DNA from: SHZI01 sp031409515
GTDB taxonomy: Bacteria; Pseudomonadota; Gammaproteobacteria; Steroidobacterales; GCA-2729495
NCBI GenBank assembly: GCA_031409515.1
Contig: JANNXJ010000032.1
Location: forward strand, 1-64,000
Direction: 5' to 3'
DNA length: 64,000 nucleotides
Below the pieces are notes generated by a model, which had not been told where the DNA came from, did not search any database, and was given only the letters and a program-made list of their open reading frames with translations. Numbering within the stretch: the stretch's first letter is position 1; each line of letters begins with the position of its first letter. This document shows, piece by piece, positions 8,971 to 17,095 of this stretch. Both the position numbers and the translations under genes were made by a program.

Positions 8971-9534
8971 TTAATTCGCGCGCTTGTAAGTGGTTTGCAC
9001 AAAGACGGTGGCATTGCCTGCGGCGCCCACACCCCGGGCCGTTACCCGGTAGACCGTGGGTTCTTCTGGCGGGGGAAACTTCTTGCTGCACGTGGCACAA
9101 AACGCCGGCACCTCCTCGATGACATACGCCGCGGTGGCATTGGCAAGGCTGCCGGGGGCATCCGCCGGGACGTCATAGGCGAGGACCTCGTTGCCCACGT
9201 CCTCCCAGTTCACGGCCTGCCAGACCGGGTCCTCCCCGGGAGCAGCCGGTTGCCAGTGGCCGTTGGTGCCATCGAAGTCAGGTAGCACGGGAACGCGAAG
9301 GTCCGCTTCGCCTCTCCGGATCGCCGCCTCGGCGACCTGGAAGGCCACATTGCGGTCCTGGGTGTTACCCATCATCCGTTCGTCCAGCAGGGTCATGCGG
9401 GCGCTGGCTGTGGCCAGCAGCGTCAGGATGAGGAGCATAACCAGGGCGATGACCATGGCCGCGCCCCGCTGGCGGGCCGGTGGTGAGTTGCGGTTCTGGT
9501 TCTTGTACACGAGCGTTTGCCTCTTGGAGTGCAT
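8971..9534 (-). CDS. pilX: Type IV pilus minor pilin PilX
   Basis: A 187-residue protein with RQRGAAMVIALVMLLILTLL, the PilX form of the prepilin signal. It lacks Glu at mature position 5, which is normal for PilX. It then continues QVAEAAIRRGEADLRV, typical of the PilX N-terminal domain. PilX bridges PilY1 to the minor pilins. It begins five bases after pilW. A GTG at 9510 has a stronger ribosome site (AAGAGG) and would shorten the leader by eight residues; the choice does not affect the mature protein. Confidence 0.93.
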   Translation of the reverse strand: MHSKRQTLVYKNQNRNSPPARQRGAAMVIALVMLLILTLLATASARMTLLDERMMGNTQDRNVAFQVAEAAIRRGEADLRVPVLPDFDGTNGHWQPAAPGEDPVWQAVNWEDVGNEVLAYDVPADAPGSLANATAAYVIEEVPAFCATCSKKFPPPEEPTVYRVTARGVGAAGNATVFVQTTYKRAN

Positions 9535-9539
9535 TTGGA

Positions 9540-10565
9540 TCAGGCGACCCGGTTGCGGAGCGCGACGGTGAAGGTCACGACGCGGCGCAGGCGCCCGTCG
9601 TCGAAGGGGCCCACGTCCTCGCCGAGGAGCGTGAAGGTGCGGGGGTCCGCCTCAGCCACCCGGTCGGCCACGCCGGCGACGAGGAGAGCCACCTGCACGC
9701 TCACTACGTTGCGCCACTGGTTCGCCGGGACGTTGTCGGCCGCGCGGTACTCGTCTGCGGTTTGATTGGCATCAGTATCCAGGCCAAAGAGCAGCTGCAT
9801 GTTCTCGACGCCCTCGGCAAGCTCCTGGGGTGCGGCGATGCCACCGCTGCGGCGCCAGAGTGCGGGGCCGGTGCCGTTGGCGCTGTTCCGGATGTAGTAG
9901 GTCGTGGTCCGGATCGCGAACAGCTGGGAGCCGGCGCCGAAGCGCCGCTTCAGGTTCTTGGTGGAGTTGCCGGGAACCGTGCCGCCGGTGTTGTGGGCGA
10001 TGACGCCCGTGGGGGCATCAAAGCCCGTGACCTGAAAGATCGCGGCACCGCCGCAGTCGGTGATCAGCGCAATGTCATTCACGGCGAAGGGGGCAGGATC
10101 CAGATCGACCACCGTCACCGGATCAGAAGAGGCGTTGGCCAGGATGGCCGTCGTGACGATGCCCGGGTCATCGATGGTGCGCAGGGTCAGTACGTCGGTG
10201 TTGGGCACCACGTTGGCGATGCTGCCCGGCAGCCCGGCACCATTTTCAAAGCCCTCCACATGCCGGTCGTAGCGGTAGAGAAAATCTGTGGGCGTGTTCA
10301 GCGTGTTGACCACGCTGTTCACGTCCCGGAGGCAGCCCCGGTAGCCCGCCATCTGGGCGTCCCGCTGGATGATTTGCGCCGCAAAACGGCCCGACTCCTG
10401 GCGCCCCGTCAGGCTGGTCTGCATGTCGTTCTGGCGCTTGGTTGTCAGATAGATCTGGACGATGGCGCCGGTGACCAGCAGGCCCAGGACGAGGGAGATC
10501 ATGATCTCGACGAGGCCGACGCCCCGCTGCTGCTGTAGCCCGGCGATTCGGTTCCGGTTGAACAT
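9540..10565 (-). CDS. pilW: Type IV pilus minor pilin PilW
   Basis: A 341-residue prepilin with the cleavage site QQQRG before VGLVEIMISLVLGLL (Glu at mature position 5). SGRFAAQIIQRDAQMAGYRGC follows as in PilW of Pseudomonas and relatives. The ATG overlaps the stop of pilV by one base, so translation is probably coupled; a longer start at 10637 would lie inside pilV. PilW is a core minor pilin that primes pilus assembly with PilV, PilX, PilE and FimT/U. Confidence 0.93.
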   Translation of the reverse strand: MFNRNRIAGLQQQRGVGLVEIMISLVLGLLVTGAIVQIYLTTKRQNDMQTSLTGRQESGRFAAQIIQRDAQMAGYRGCLRDVNSVVNTLNTPTDFLYRYDRHVEGFENGAGLPGSIANVVPNTDVLTLRTIDDPGIVTTAILANASSDPVTVVDLDPAPFAVNDIALITDCGGAAIFQVTGFDAPTGVIAHNTGGTVPGNSTKNLKRRFGAGSQLFAIRTTTYYIRNSANGTGPALWRRSGGIAAPQELAEGVENMQLLFGLDTDANQTADEYRAADNVPANQWRNVVSVQVALLVAGVADRVAEADPRTFTLLGEDVGPFDDGRLRRVVTFTVALRNRVA

Positions 10566-11005
10566 CACAGTTCCGTCCTCAGGAAGACCGACATGTCCCG
10601 GGAGTCGGCGGCGTTGTCGTCGGAGGCGTCGGTCCACTGCACCTCGATCGTGACCACCCCGGCGGCTACGTTGATGGACCCGTCACCGTTCGGCAGCACC
10701 GCGAGGGCATTGCGCCATTCGTCCAGATCCTCGCCCACCAGGTTGGCACCCGCCGGCGCGGCACCCAGAGCCAGGTTGTACTGGCCGGCCAGGGCGGCCT
10801 GGCGATTGGCCCGGATCCGCTCGAGGATGTCGTGGGCCAGGGTGGTCGCCTCGAAGCGCTCACTGGAGCTGTTGGAGTTCTGCACGGTCGTGAGCTGCAG
10901 GCCGGCGAGACCCAGCAGCCCGATCGAGACGAGGACGACGGTGATGAGCACTTCGATCAACGTCGTGCCGGCCTGGTTGGTGCGGCTGTAATACTGATGC
11001 TGCAT
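10565..11005 (-). CDS. pilV: Type IV pilus minor pilin PilV
   Basis: A 146-residue prepilin with QAG followed by TTLIEVLITVVLVSIGLLGL, where Glu is at mature position 5. LERIRANRQAALAGQYN is a PilV family trait. The start at 11005 gives a normal leader; the in-frame ATG at 11104 would lie inside fimT and add an unrelated proline-rich stretch. It ends in a one-base overlap with the pilW start. Confidence 0.92.
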   Translation of the reverse strand: MQHQYYSRTNQAGTTLIEVLITVVLVSIGLLGLAGLQLTTVQNSNSSSERFEATTLAHDILERIRANRQAALAGQYNLALGAAPAGANLVGEDLDEWRNALAVLPNGDGSINVAAGVVTIEVQWTDASDDNAADSRDMSVFLRTEL

Positions 11006-11022
11006 GGGGTTTCCCGGAGTGC

Positions 11023-11577
11023 TCAATTGGTGCAGGCCGTCTGGGCGACCGCCGCCCGGCCCTGGAGATTCAGGGTGATCCGGCGGTTGTGGTTGCCGGT
11101 GCACCCGTCGATGTCGAGATCGAAGGTGACGCCTGCCGCTGTGCCCAGAAAGCCGTTGGCCGCGTAGGAAACGAAGTTGGCGTTGGCGGCCAGGTCAGAC
11201 CCGGTGCGCAGCGCGGGCAGGGCGCGGAGGACAGTGTCGGGGGCGTCCACCCTGCCGACCGGTGCCACGGCGTCGGTAAAGACGATCCAGCCGGTGGTCC
11301 AGTCCGGATCATCGGCGCAGGTCGCGTTATCCGTGCTCGAGCAAACGGAGACGGGAACGCCCCGGGTGACCGCTTCGTTGCGGGCGAGCGCGAGGGCACC
11401 AACCAGCGCATTGGCCTCTTCGGCGGTCCGGTTGTTCTGCAGGAAGTCGCGGAAGCTGGGGACGGCCAGCGCGGTCACCAGCGCGACGATGGCCAGGGAG
11501 AACAGCAACTCCACCGCCGTGAAGCCCCGGGCGCGGCCGAGGCTGCAGTCAGTAGTCGGGGAACTCCGGTAGGTCAC
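11023..11577 (-). CDS. fimT: FimT/GspH-type minor pilin, first gene of the pilin operon
   Basis: A 184-residue pseudopilin-like protein with the prepilin signal RARG before FTAVELLFSLAIVALVTALAVPSF. It then has EANALVGALALARNEAVTRG, the GspH/FimT signature. FimT-type proteins are minor pilins and in some species bind DNA during natural uptake. The start is GTG at 11577, eight bases after GGAG. It leads the operon that runs down to pilE, with 17 bases to pilV. The name fimT rather than fimU or gspH rests on operon position. Confidence 0.9.
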   Translation of the reverse strand: MTYRSSPTTDCSLGRARGFTAVELLFSLAIVALVTALAVPSFRDFLQNNRTAEEANALVGALALARNEAVTRGVPVSVCSSTDNATCADDPDWTTGWIVFTDAVAPVGRVDAPDTVLRALPALRTGSDLAANANFVSYAANGFLGTAAGVTFDLDIDGCTGNHNRRITLNLQGRAAVAQTACTN

Positions 11578-11725
11578 GGGCTCGTCTCCAGCACACCTTG
11601 CGGTGGCGGGAACGATAGGTGACCGGGGCGCTGAAGAACGTGACGTACTTCCGGTTTTGCCGGAAAAGATCTATATATTTCAGAAGGTTAGCGCCGCTCG
11701 TCGGCGCCGGAGAACCGCTGGCTCC
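11578..11725 (-). promoter_or_regulatory. Leader region of the minor pilin operon
   Basis: The gap between the anchor-L gene and fimT holds a GCGCCG/CGGCGC hairpin (11691-11707), which may end the upstream transcript. It also has an AT-rich block with TATATA (about 11672-11677) that could serve as a -10 element for fimT. A 6-base dyad, TTCCGG and CCGGAA with five bases between (11649-11665), lies just downstream of it. No clear -35 is seen. A role in pilin operon control is inference. Confidence 0.35.
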
Positions 11726-12661
11726 TTATGCAAGGTCAGGGGACCGCCGGCGGCGCCGGGCGTAGCCCCGGCCAAAGAGGGCCGCGGTGGCAGTGCCCAG
11801 CAGCCAGATGGCGGGGGGTAAGGGCACCACCGCCACGCCGGTGAGACCAGACAGGTACACCGTGGAATCGTAGATGCTGTCCTGGGTGTCCGCGATGATG
11901 AAGCGGAGTTCGTTGCTGCCCGGATTTACTGCCCCGCTCAGGGTCAGCAGCGGGTTGCCACCGGGGGCCAGCAGGCCATTGAGCTCGGTGCCAGTGACCG
12001 CCCGGAAATCCGGGTGGTCCACATTGAACTTGTTGCCGTTGACGAGGGCGATGTTGGTGCCGTTCAGATAGACGGCAAAGATGTCGATGAATTCGGATCC
12101 GATGAATTGGTCGTACTCCTCGGTCCCGTAGGCCAGATTGAACTGTACCCGGTCAAAACCCGACTGCACGTCGAAATTGACCACCAGTTCAGTGACATCC
12201 AGATGGGGAAGCGCACTGAGGGGCTGCAGCAGGAGTTCCTGTGCGGGAGTTGCAGGCTTGGGCGCAAAGCTGGGGTCCAGGTAGGCCGTCGAGTTGTCGT
12301 CTACGCGATTGGGTCCATCGCCATAGCCGGACAGGGTCACGATGGTATTAAAGGTGTCGTCCAGAAAGCTGCGCTCCTGGACGGCGCCGGTGCTGAGGAC
12401 GATGCCAGATCCAATGCCGTAGGTGCCGCTGGCATTCGCATAGGTACCTGACGATGTCTCGAGAGCGGGACCGGCCAGCAGACTCGTCTGCTGCTGCCCC
12501 GACAGGCTCTGCCCCGTGATCACGATGCCGGTCCCGGCGCCCGCCACCAGGGCGTTGGCGAGGGTCGTCGCGTTTTGGGTGGCAGTGATGGTGATGGCGT
12601 GGGCGCCAGAGGCCGAAAGAAGCAGACCGGCGGACAGCGCAACCCTTAGCGTGGTGTTCAT
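11726..12661 (-). CDS. Choice-of-anchor L protein with VPLPPA-CTERM sorting signal
   Basis: A 311-residue exported protein. It starts with a signal peptide (MNTTLRVALSAGLLLSASGA) and carries the choice-of-anchor L domain, with TATQNATTLANAL near the start and VQFNLAYGTEEYDQFIGSEF in the middle. It ends VVPLPPAIWLLGTATAAL followed by an arginine-rich tail. That is the VPLPPA variant of PEP-CTERM, processed by exosortase-type enzymes in exopolysaccharide-making Gram-negatives. Its ribosome site lies in a 14-codon upstream ORF whose stop overlaps its start, so expression is probably coupled. No exosortase gene is in the window. Function is unknown; a surface or matrix role is inferred. Confidence 0.87.
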   Translation of the reverse strand: MNTTLRVALSAGLLLSASGAHAITITATQNATTLANALVAGAGTGIVITGQSLSGQQQTSLLAGPALETSSGTYANASGTYGIGSGIVLSTGAVQERSFLDDTFNTIVTLSGYGDGPNRVDDNSTAYLDPSFAPKPATPAQELLLQPLSALPHLDVTELVVNFDVQSGFDRVQFNLAYGTEEYDQFIGSEFIDIFAVYLNGTNIALVNGNKFNVDHPDFRAVTGTELNGLLAPGGNPLLTLSGAVNPGSNELRFIIADTQDSIYDSTVYLSGLTGVAVVPLPPAIWLLGTATAALFGRGYARRRRRSPDLA

Positions 12662-12702
12662 GCTGCAGTCTCCCCGGGGTGATCCCCGGCGTTGTTGTCC
12701 AT
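12658..12702 (-). CDS. 14-codon leader peptide coupled to the anchor-L gene
   Basis: A tiny ORF, MDNNAGDHPGETAA, begins five bases after a near-perfect AGGAGG site and ends in TGA that overlaps the next ATG (ATGA). Inside it, GGGG and CCCC can form a small hairpin around ATCA, close to the ribosome site of the downstream gene. The strong Shine-Dalgarno sequence and the overlap suggest a leader peptide or translational coupling device. It has no recognisable attenuation codons. It could instead be chance. Confidence 0.45.
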   Translation of the reverse strand: MDNNAGDHPGETAA

Positions 12703-12808
12703 AGACTCCTCCTGCGCGGGCCGCAAATCAACCCCGGTCGCTGGGCAAATCCCGCCCCTTGCAGCGCTTCGGCTAGAATCCCCCGCTGTCTTCCCAGGGA
12801 TAAACGCC

Positions 12809-13090
12809 ATGCGTAAAGCCAGTGCCCGCCACATCCTCGTCGCCGACCAGGCCACCTGCACCGACCTGAAGACCCGGATTGAGGGTGGTGAAGACTTCGC
12901 CCAGGTGGCCAAAGCCCATTCCACCTGCCCCTCCGGCCAGGAGGGCGGCGATCTCGGCGAATTCAGCCCGGGGATGATGGTCAAGGAGTTCGACACCGTG
13001 GTCTTCAGCGCCGACGTGGGCAAGGTGCACGGGCCGGTGAAGACCCAGTTCGGGTATCACCTCATCGAGATCACCCAGCGCTCCGCCTGA
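12809..13090 (+). CDS. Parvulin-type peptidyl-prolyl isomerase (PpiC-like)
   Basis: A 93-residue stand-alone parvulin domain that catalyses cis-trans isomerisation of X-Pro bonds, with no signal peptide and so cytoplasmic. It shows the family landmarks ARHILV (residues 5-10), AKAHSTCPSG, GGDLGEFSPGMMV and the C-terminal TQFGYHLIEI. Length equals that of E. coli PpiC. The longer in-frame start at 12692 would overlap the divergent leader and adds no domain, so the ATG at 12809 is used. Confidence 0.93.
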   Translation: MRKASARHILVADQATCTDLKTRIEGGEDFAQVAKAHSTCPSGQEGGDLGEFSPGMMVKEFDTVVFSADVGKVHGPVKTQFGYHLIEITQRSA

Positions 13091-13113
13091 GCAGCGGAGC
13101 AAGTCCGGTCCCG

Positions 13114-13560
13114 GTGCCCTCCAGGCTAGCCCTCCGATTTCTCGGCTTCCAGAACTTCCTCCTGAGGAAAGACTGGCTGGGCGGGATGGGCGACGTCATC
13201 CTCGTGCTCACCACGACGGGGCGGCGCAGTGGCAAGCCGGTCTCCACGCCCATCGGCTATGTGCGGGACGGCGAGGTCTGGGCGGCGCTGAGCTACCCCA
13301 CGTCCAACTGGTACCGAAATCTGCGGCAGACGCCCGAGGCTCTGCTGGAGATGCGGGGCCAGCCCGTCCGGGTCCGGGCTGAGTTCGTCGATGACGAACC
13401 CGGCCGGCAGCGGCTCGTGGCTCTCTACCGCCAGCAACGGGCGAAGAATTTCAAGCTGTTCTTCAACGTCGCCATGGACGCACCAGCCGAGGAAGTGGCT
13501 CGAGGCATCGCCGCCCGGGCCTTTGTCCGCTTCCTGCCCCTGGACACGACCCAGCCATGA
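13114..13560 (+). CDS. Deazaflavin/F420-type nitroreductase family protein
   Basis: A 148-residue protein of the split beta-barrel family once called DUF385. Features are VLTTTGRRSGKPVSTPIGYV near residues 30-49, then SNWYRNLRQTPEALLEMRGQPVRVRAEFVDD, typical of these cofactor-binding proteins. Actinobacterial relatives use F420; in proteobacteria the cofactor is uncertain and could be FMN or a quinone. The start is GTG at 13114. It overlaps the following nucleotidase by four bases (ATGA), so the two are probably co-expressed. Confidence 0.85.
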   Translation: MPSRLALRFLGFQNFLLRKDWLGGMGDVILVLTTTGRRSGKPVSTPIGYVRDGEVWAALSYPTSNWYRNLRQTPEALLEMRGQPVRVRAEFVDDEPGRQRLVALYRQQRAKNFKLFFNVAMDAPAEEVARGIAARAFVRFLPLDTTQP

Positions 13561-14183
13561 CGGCGCTCCCGGCCCGCCACTTCGTCCTCGGGGTAGATCT
13601 GGACGGCGTCGTGGCGGATTTCGCCCGGGGCCTGAAACCCATCGCCGCCGAGTGGCTGGGTGTTGCCGAAGACACGCTGACAGATGACATCAGCTACGGC
13701 TTCAGCGAATGGGGGCTCGACGCCGTGGGCGGGTACGACGCCCTGCATCGCTTTGCTGTCAAGGAGCGGGAGCTGTTTGCCCGGCTGCCACCGATCGCGG
13801 GCGCACCAGCAGCGCTGCGCCGCCTGGATACGCTGCCCGAAATCCGCATCCGCATCATCACGCACCGGCTCTACATCCGCTGGTTCCACAAGGAAGCCAT
13901 CCGCCAGACCACGGACTGGCTGGAACGCCACGGCATCCCCTACTGGGACCTGTGCTTCATGCGGGACAAGGCCGCCGTCGGTGCTGATCTGTACCTGGAA
14001 GACAGCCCGGACAACATCCGCGCGCTGCGGGCCGGTGGCCACGAAACCATCGTGGTGCGCAACTCCACCAACCAGGATCTGCCCGGGCCCGGTGCGGCAA
14101 GCTGGGAAGAGATCGAGGCGCTGATTCGCGAGCGCGTCGCCTTATGGCGGGGAAATGGGGACATGCCTAATTTCCCTTCGTGA
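13557..14183 (+). CDS. HAD-family 5'-nucleotidase (NT5C type) with repeat-derived tail
   Basis: A 208-residue HAD phosphatase resembling 5'(3')-deoxyribonucleotidases. Motif I is GVDLDGVVAD with catalytic Asp at residues 14 and 16. Motif II lies in RIITHR, and the C-terminal motifs are DKAAVGADLYLEDSPDN. It probably dephosphorylates nucleoside monophosphates in the cytoplasm. The last residues, GDMPNFPS, are encoded by palindrome R2: the left arm is read as codons and the TGA stop lies in the loop. The native C-terminus has therefore been replaced or extended. Confidence 0.85.
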   Translation: MTALPARHFVLGVDLDGVVADFARGLKPIAAEWLGVAEDTLTDDISYGFSEWGLDAVGGYDALHRFAVKERELFARLPPIAGAPAALRRLDTLPEIRIRIITHRLYIRWFHKEAIRQTTDWLERHGIPYWDLCFMRDKAAVGADLYLEDSPDNIRALRAGGHETIVVRNSTNQDLPGPGAASWEEIEALIRERVALWRGNGDMPNFPS

Positions 14184-14223
14184 AATTAGGCATGTCCCCA
14201 TTTTCCGGTGTCCCCATTTTCCC
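14153..14223. repeat. Palindromic element R2
   Basis: Perfect 22-base arms, AAATGGGGACATGCC (continuing TAATTTC) at 14153-14174 and its complement at 14182-14203, surround a seven-base loop. A partial extra arm, TGTCCCCATTTTCCC, follows to about 14223. It overlaps the 3' end of the nucleotidase gene and supplies its last codons and stop. Unlike the other copies it lies between two rightward genes. Confidence 0.85.
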
Positions 14224-14291
14224 AAATCCGGTTGCTTCAGCAGGATTAGCAGCTTGTTGGCGCCGTCCCGCGGAGCGCAGGATGCGCGGCA

Positions 14292-14561
14292 ATGACGGTG
14301 CGACTCATTGCTGCCTGGCCCCTGGAGCGCTACCAGCTCTGGCTCGCCTACGCCGACGGCACGGAAGGTGCGGTGGACCTGGAGCAGCAGCTGGCGCCCT
14401 GGTCCCTGGAGCCGCTGCGGGACGTCCGGGAATTCCGCCGGCTCACCCTGGACCGCAGCCAGAATCTCCTGGTCTGGCCCAGCGGTGTGGACCTGGACAC
14501 CAGCGCGCTCTACCGGGAACTGCGGCTGCGCAAACGGCGCAAGCGCGTCGGGTTCCTTTGA
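14292..14561 (+). CDS. DUF2442 family protein
   Basis: An 89-residue small protein with the DUF2442 pattern: WPLERYQLWLAYADGTEGAVDL at the start, FRRLTLDRSQNLLVWPSG in the middle and a basic C-terminus (RLRKRRKRVGFL). DUF2442 genes often occur beside DUF4160 genes in toxin-antitoxin-like pairs, but no partner is present. The upstream neighbour is the nucleotidase with palindrome R2; the convergent alcohol dehydrogenase ends 10 bases away. Function unknown. Confidence 0.8.
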   Translation: MTVRLIAAWPLERYQLWLAYADGTEGAVDLEQQLAPWSLEPLRDVREFRRLTLDRSQNLLVWPSGVDLDTSALYRELRLRKRRKRVGFL

Positions 14562-14571
14562 TTCATTTCCG

Positions 14572-15678
14572 CTAGAAGGTCACCACGCTCCGGATGGACT
14601 CTCCCGAGTGCATCAGGTCGAAGGCCCGGTTGATGTCCTTCAGCGGCATGGTGTGGGTGATCATCTCGTCGATGCGGATCTTGCCGTCCATGTACCAGTC
14701 GACGATGCGCGGCACGTCCCGCCGGCCCTTGGCACCGCCAAAGGCGGAGCCCCTCCACACCCGCCCTGTCACCAGCTGGAACGGCCGGGTGCTGATTTCC
14801 GCGCCGGCAGGCGCCACGCCGATGATGATGCTCTCGCCCCAGCCTTTGTGGCAGCACTCCAGCGCCTGGCGCATCACCTGCACGTTGCCGATGCACTCAA
14901 AGCTGTAGTCCACACCGCCGCGGGTGAGGCGGATGATTTCCTGGACCACGTTGTCGCAGTCGTTGGGGTTGATGAAGTGCGTCATGCCGAAGGACTCGGC
15001 CATGGCCCGCTTGCCCGGGTTGGTGTCTACGCCGATGATCATGTCGGCACCCACCAGCCGCGCGCCCTGGAGCACGTTGAGGCCGATGCCGCCCAGGCCG
15101 AAGACGGCCACGTTGGCGCCTGGTTCCACCTTCGCCGTATTGATGACGGCGCCGATGCCGGTGGTGACCCCGCAGCCGATGTAGCAGACCTTGTCGAAGG
15201 GCGCGTCCTCCCGGATCTTCGCCACGGCGATCTCCGGCAGCACCGTGTAGTTCGAGAAGGTGGAGGTTCCCATGTAGTGCAGTACGTTCTTGCCCCCAAG
15301 GCGAAAGCGGCTGGTGCCGTCGGGCATCACGCCCCGGCCCTGGGTTTCCCGGATGGCCTGGCAGAGGTTCGTCTTGCCGGACAGGCAGTACTCGCACTGG
15401 CGGCATTCCGGCGTGTACAGCGGAATAACGTGATCACCCTTCTTCAGGGAGGTCACCCCGGGTCCCAGATCCACCACCACGCCGGCGCCCTCGTGACCCA
15501 GGATGCAGGGGAACAGGCCCTCCGGGTCCTTGCCGGACAGCGTGAATTCGTCGGTGTGGCAAACGCCGGTAGCGCGGATCTCGATCAGCACCTCGCCGGC
15601 GCGGGGACCATCGACGTCAACGGTGTCAATGACCAGCGGCTGGCCGGCGGCGAGGGCAAGGGCGGCACGGGACTGCAT
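14572..15678 (-). CDS. frmA: S-(hydroxymethyl)glutathione dehydrogenase / class III alcohol dehydrogenase
   Basis: A 368-residue zinc-dependent dehydrogenase that oxidises the formaldehyde-glutathione adduct and also reduces S-nitrosoglutathione. Catalytic zinc ligands are visible at C40 (GVCHTDE) and H62 (GHEGAG). The structural zinc cysteines are at 92, 95, 98 and 106 (ECRQCEYC, TNLC). The NAD-binding GLGGIGLNV follows. The ATG at 15678 gives the normal family start; an earlier start at 15771 adds an unrelated leader. No S-formylglutathione hydrolase or FrmR repressor gene lies beside it. Confidence 0.95.
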   Translation of the reverse strand: MQSRAALALAAGQPLVIDTVDVDGPRAGEVLIEIRATGVCHTDEFTLSGKDPEGLFPCILGHEGAGVVVDLGPGVTSLKKGDHVIPLYTPECRQCEYCLSGKTNLCQAIRETQGRGVMPDGTSRFRLGGKNVLHYMGTSTFSNYTVLPEIAVAKIREDAPFDKVCYIGCGVTTGIGAVINTAKVEPGANVAVFGLGGIGLNVLQGARLVGADMIIGVDTNPGKRAMAESFGMTHFINPNDCDNVVQEIIRLTRGGVDYSFECIGNVQVMRQALECCHKGWGESIIIGVAPAGAEISTRPFQLVTGRVWRGSAFGGAKGRRDVPRIVDWYMDGKIRIDEMITHTMPLKDINRAFDLMHSGESIRSVVTF

Positions 15679-15973
15679 GGGAAACTCTCCGGGACTGGGG
15701 CGACGAAAGTGTAGTCGAACCCCTGACGTTCCTATGAAGACCCCGCAGGCGATGAAGGAACCAGAACCCACCGCACCTTAATGATTGGGGCTGGGGTGTA
15801 CGGTACTCAAGACGAGAGGAAATCCTGAGGTCCTGGGGTCTGCCCTGGGTCGCGGTCCCCAGGGAGCACCTAAATGAGTGACCAGCCTCTCGCAGTCAGG
15901 GTTGACACATTTGGGGTATATATGCCCAAATGAGACACAGGGTTTGGCCGGGCGGGTTCCGGGGAGGCACCAC
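15679..15973. other. Divergent intergenic region, about 295 bases, no gene
   Basis: This separates the class III alcohol dehydrogenase from the four-gene operon that starts at 15974. No convincing ORF is present. It holds a short inverted repeat, CCTGGGG and CCCCAGG (15832-15863), and the 25-base dyad at 15908-15932 described separately. An in-frame GTG at 15878 would place the dyad inside coding sequence and is judged not to be the start. Confidence 0.6.
15908..15932. promoter_or_regulatory. Operator-like palindrome upstream of the P-loop NTPase operon
   Basis: Perfect 8-base arms CATTTGGG and CCCAAATG flank a nine-base AT-rich centre, GTATATATG. A TTGACA hexamer begins six bases before the left arm (15902-15907). 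The GTG start at 15974 is about 40 bases downstream. Arrangement and symmetry suggest a repressor or activator site overlapping the promoter. No regulator gene is adjacent, so the binding protein is unknown. Confidence 0.5.
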
Positions 15974-17095
15974 GTGCAGATCAGTTCAATTGCCGGCGAT
16001 AGCGATCCGCGCTTTCGCACCACGGCCGACTACACCGCCGTGGATCCGGCCCGCTTGCTTCGCGCCAAGCGCTCCTACACCACCCACAGAGTTGACCTGG
16101 CGATCGCTCGCCGCCTTCTCATCGGGGGCATTGCCCCAAAAGCGGGCGACCTGCTGCTGGCCCGCGTCATGCGTATCGGCCAGCACAGCGGGCTGCAGAC
16201 GCCGACCGGCCGACGGGCCACGCTGTTCGTCGGCGATGAGATCGTACTGACCTACGGCAACCGCTACGCTCCCGATCAGTTCGAGGCGCGGGTTCCGGAT
16301 GACCTCGGCCCGTGCCACCTGGTCGCCGGCGGGGGCATTGCTGCTGAAGCACGCCACTGGCACAGCCGGATGAAACGGCCAACGGAGATTGAACCCATTG
16401 GCCTGCTGGCTGATCAGGCCGGGCATCCCCTGAACGTCGCCAGTTTTCGCCTTCCCGAGGAGGTCGCCGCTCCGGGCCGGCTCCCTTGCGTGATCGCAGT
16501 CGTCGGCACCTCCATGAACGCGGGCAAGACCACGACAGCCGCACATCTGATTCGTGGCCTCGTCCAGAGCGGTCTCCGGGTGGGGGCGGCAAAGGTTACC
16601 GGCACCGGTGCCATGGGTGACGTCGCCCTGCTGGCGGACGCGGGGGCCCACTGCGTTGTGGACTTCACCGACTTCGGTTACGCCTCAACCTACCGGGTTC
16701 CTCGCCCGGAGGTTGAACGCCTGCTGCGCCAGGCCGTCGTGCACGCCGCGCAATCAAGCGACGCCGTCGTCCTGGAGATTGCCGACGGGCTCTACCAGGA
16801 GGAGACGGCCGCCCTGCTCAAGTCCCCGGCCTTTCGCCAGCTGGTTACCGGCGTGGTCTTTGCTGCGTCCGACGCCATGGGTGCGGCAGCCGGCATAGAG
16901 TGGCTGGAACAGCGGGGCCTGCCCGTCCTGGCCGTTTCCGGCCAGCTCACTGCCTCACCACTGGGCGTTGAGGAAGCCCGTCGGGCGACCCGCCTGCCCG
17001 TTCTCGGTCTCAACGAGCTGTCTGATCCCGCACAGGTCGGCATGTTGCTGGAGGACCTGCGCTCCCGGGCACTGGTCGCCGCCTCCGCGTCATGA
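15974..17095 (+). CDS. P-loop NTPase of uncharacterised DUF1611-like family
   Basis: A 373-residue protein with two parts. Residues 1 to about 165 form a beta-rich domain with GDLLLARVMRIGQH, LFVGDEIVLTYGNRYAPDQF and DLGPCHLVAGGG. Residues 170-373 are a P-loop domain with Walker A GTSMNAGKTT (178-187), then AAKVTGTGAMGDV and VVLEIADGLYQEE. The layout resembles SIMIBI-type NTPases (MobB, DUF1611), whose roles differ. The start is GTG at 15974, six bases after GGGGAGG. Its stop overlaps the ABC exporter start (ATGA), so it is the first gene of a coupled operon. No biochemical function can be assigned; it could modify or sense a small molecule exported by the ABC protein. Confidence 0.75.
   Translation: MQISSIAGDSDPRFRTTADYTAVDPARLLRAKRSYTTHRVDLAIARRLLIGGIAPKAGDLLLARVMRIGQHSGLQTPTGRRATLFVGDEIVLTYGNRYAPDQFEARVPDDLGPCHLVAGGGIAAEARHWHSRMKRPTEIEPIGLLADQAGHPLNVASFRLPEEVAAPGRLPCVIAVVGTSMNAGKTTTAAHLIRGLVQSGLRVGAAKVTGTGAMGDVALLADAGAHCVVDFTDFGYASTYRVPRPEVERLLRQAVVHAAQSSDAVVLEIADGLYQEETAALLKSPAFRQLVTGVVFAASDAMGAAAGIEWLEQRGLPVLAVSGQLTASPLGVEEARRATRLPVLGLNELSDPAQVGMLLEDLRSRALVAASAS

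Noticed and set aside
14308..15714. 468-codon ORF opposite the class III alcohol dehydrogenase
   Set aside because: Runs out of frame through DUF2442 and antisense to a clear zinc dehydrogenase; no domain.
15878..15973. GTG at 15878 as the start of the P-loop NTPase gene
   Set aside because: It would put the TTGACA and the 25-base dyad inside coding sequence. The GTG at 15974 has a strong GGGGAGG site.
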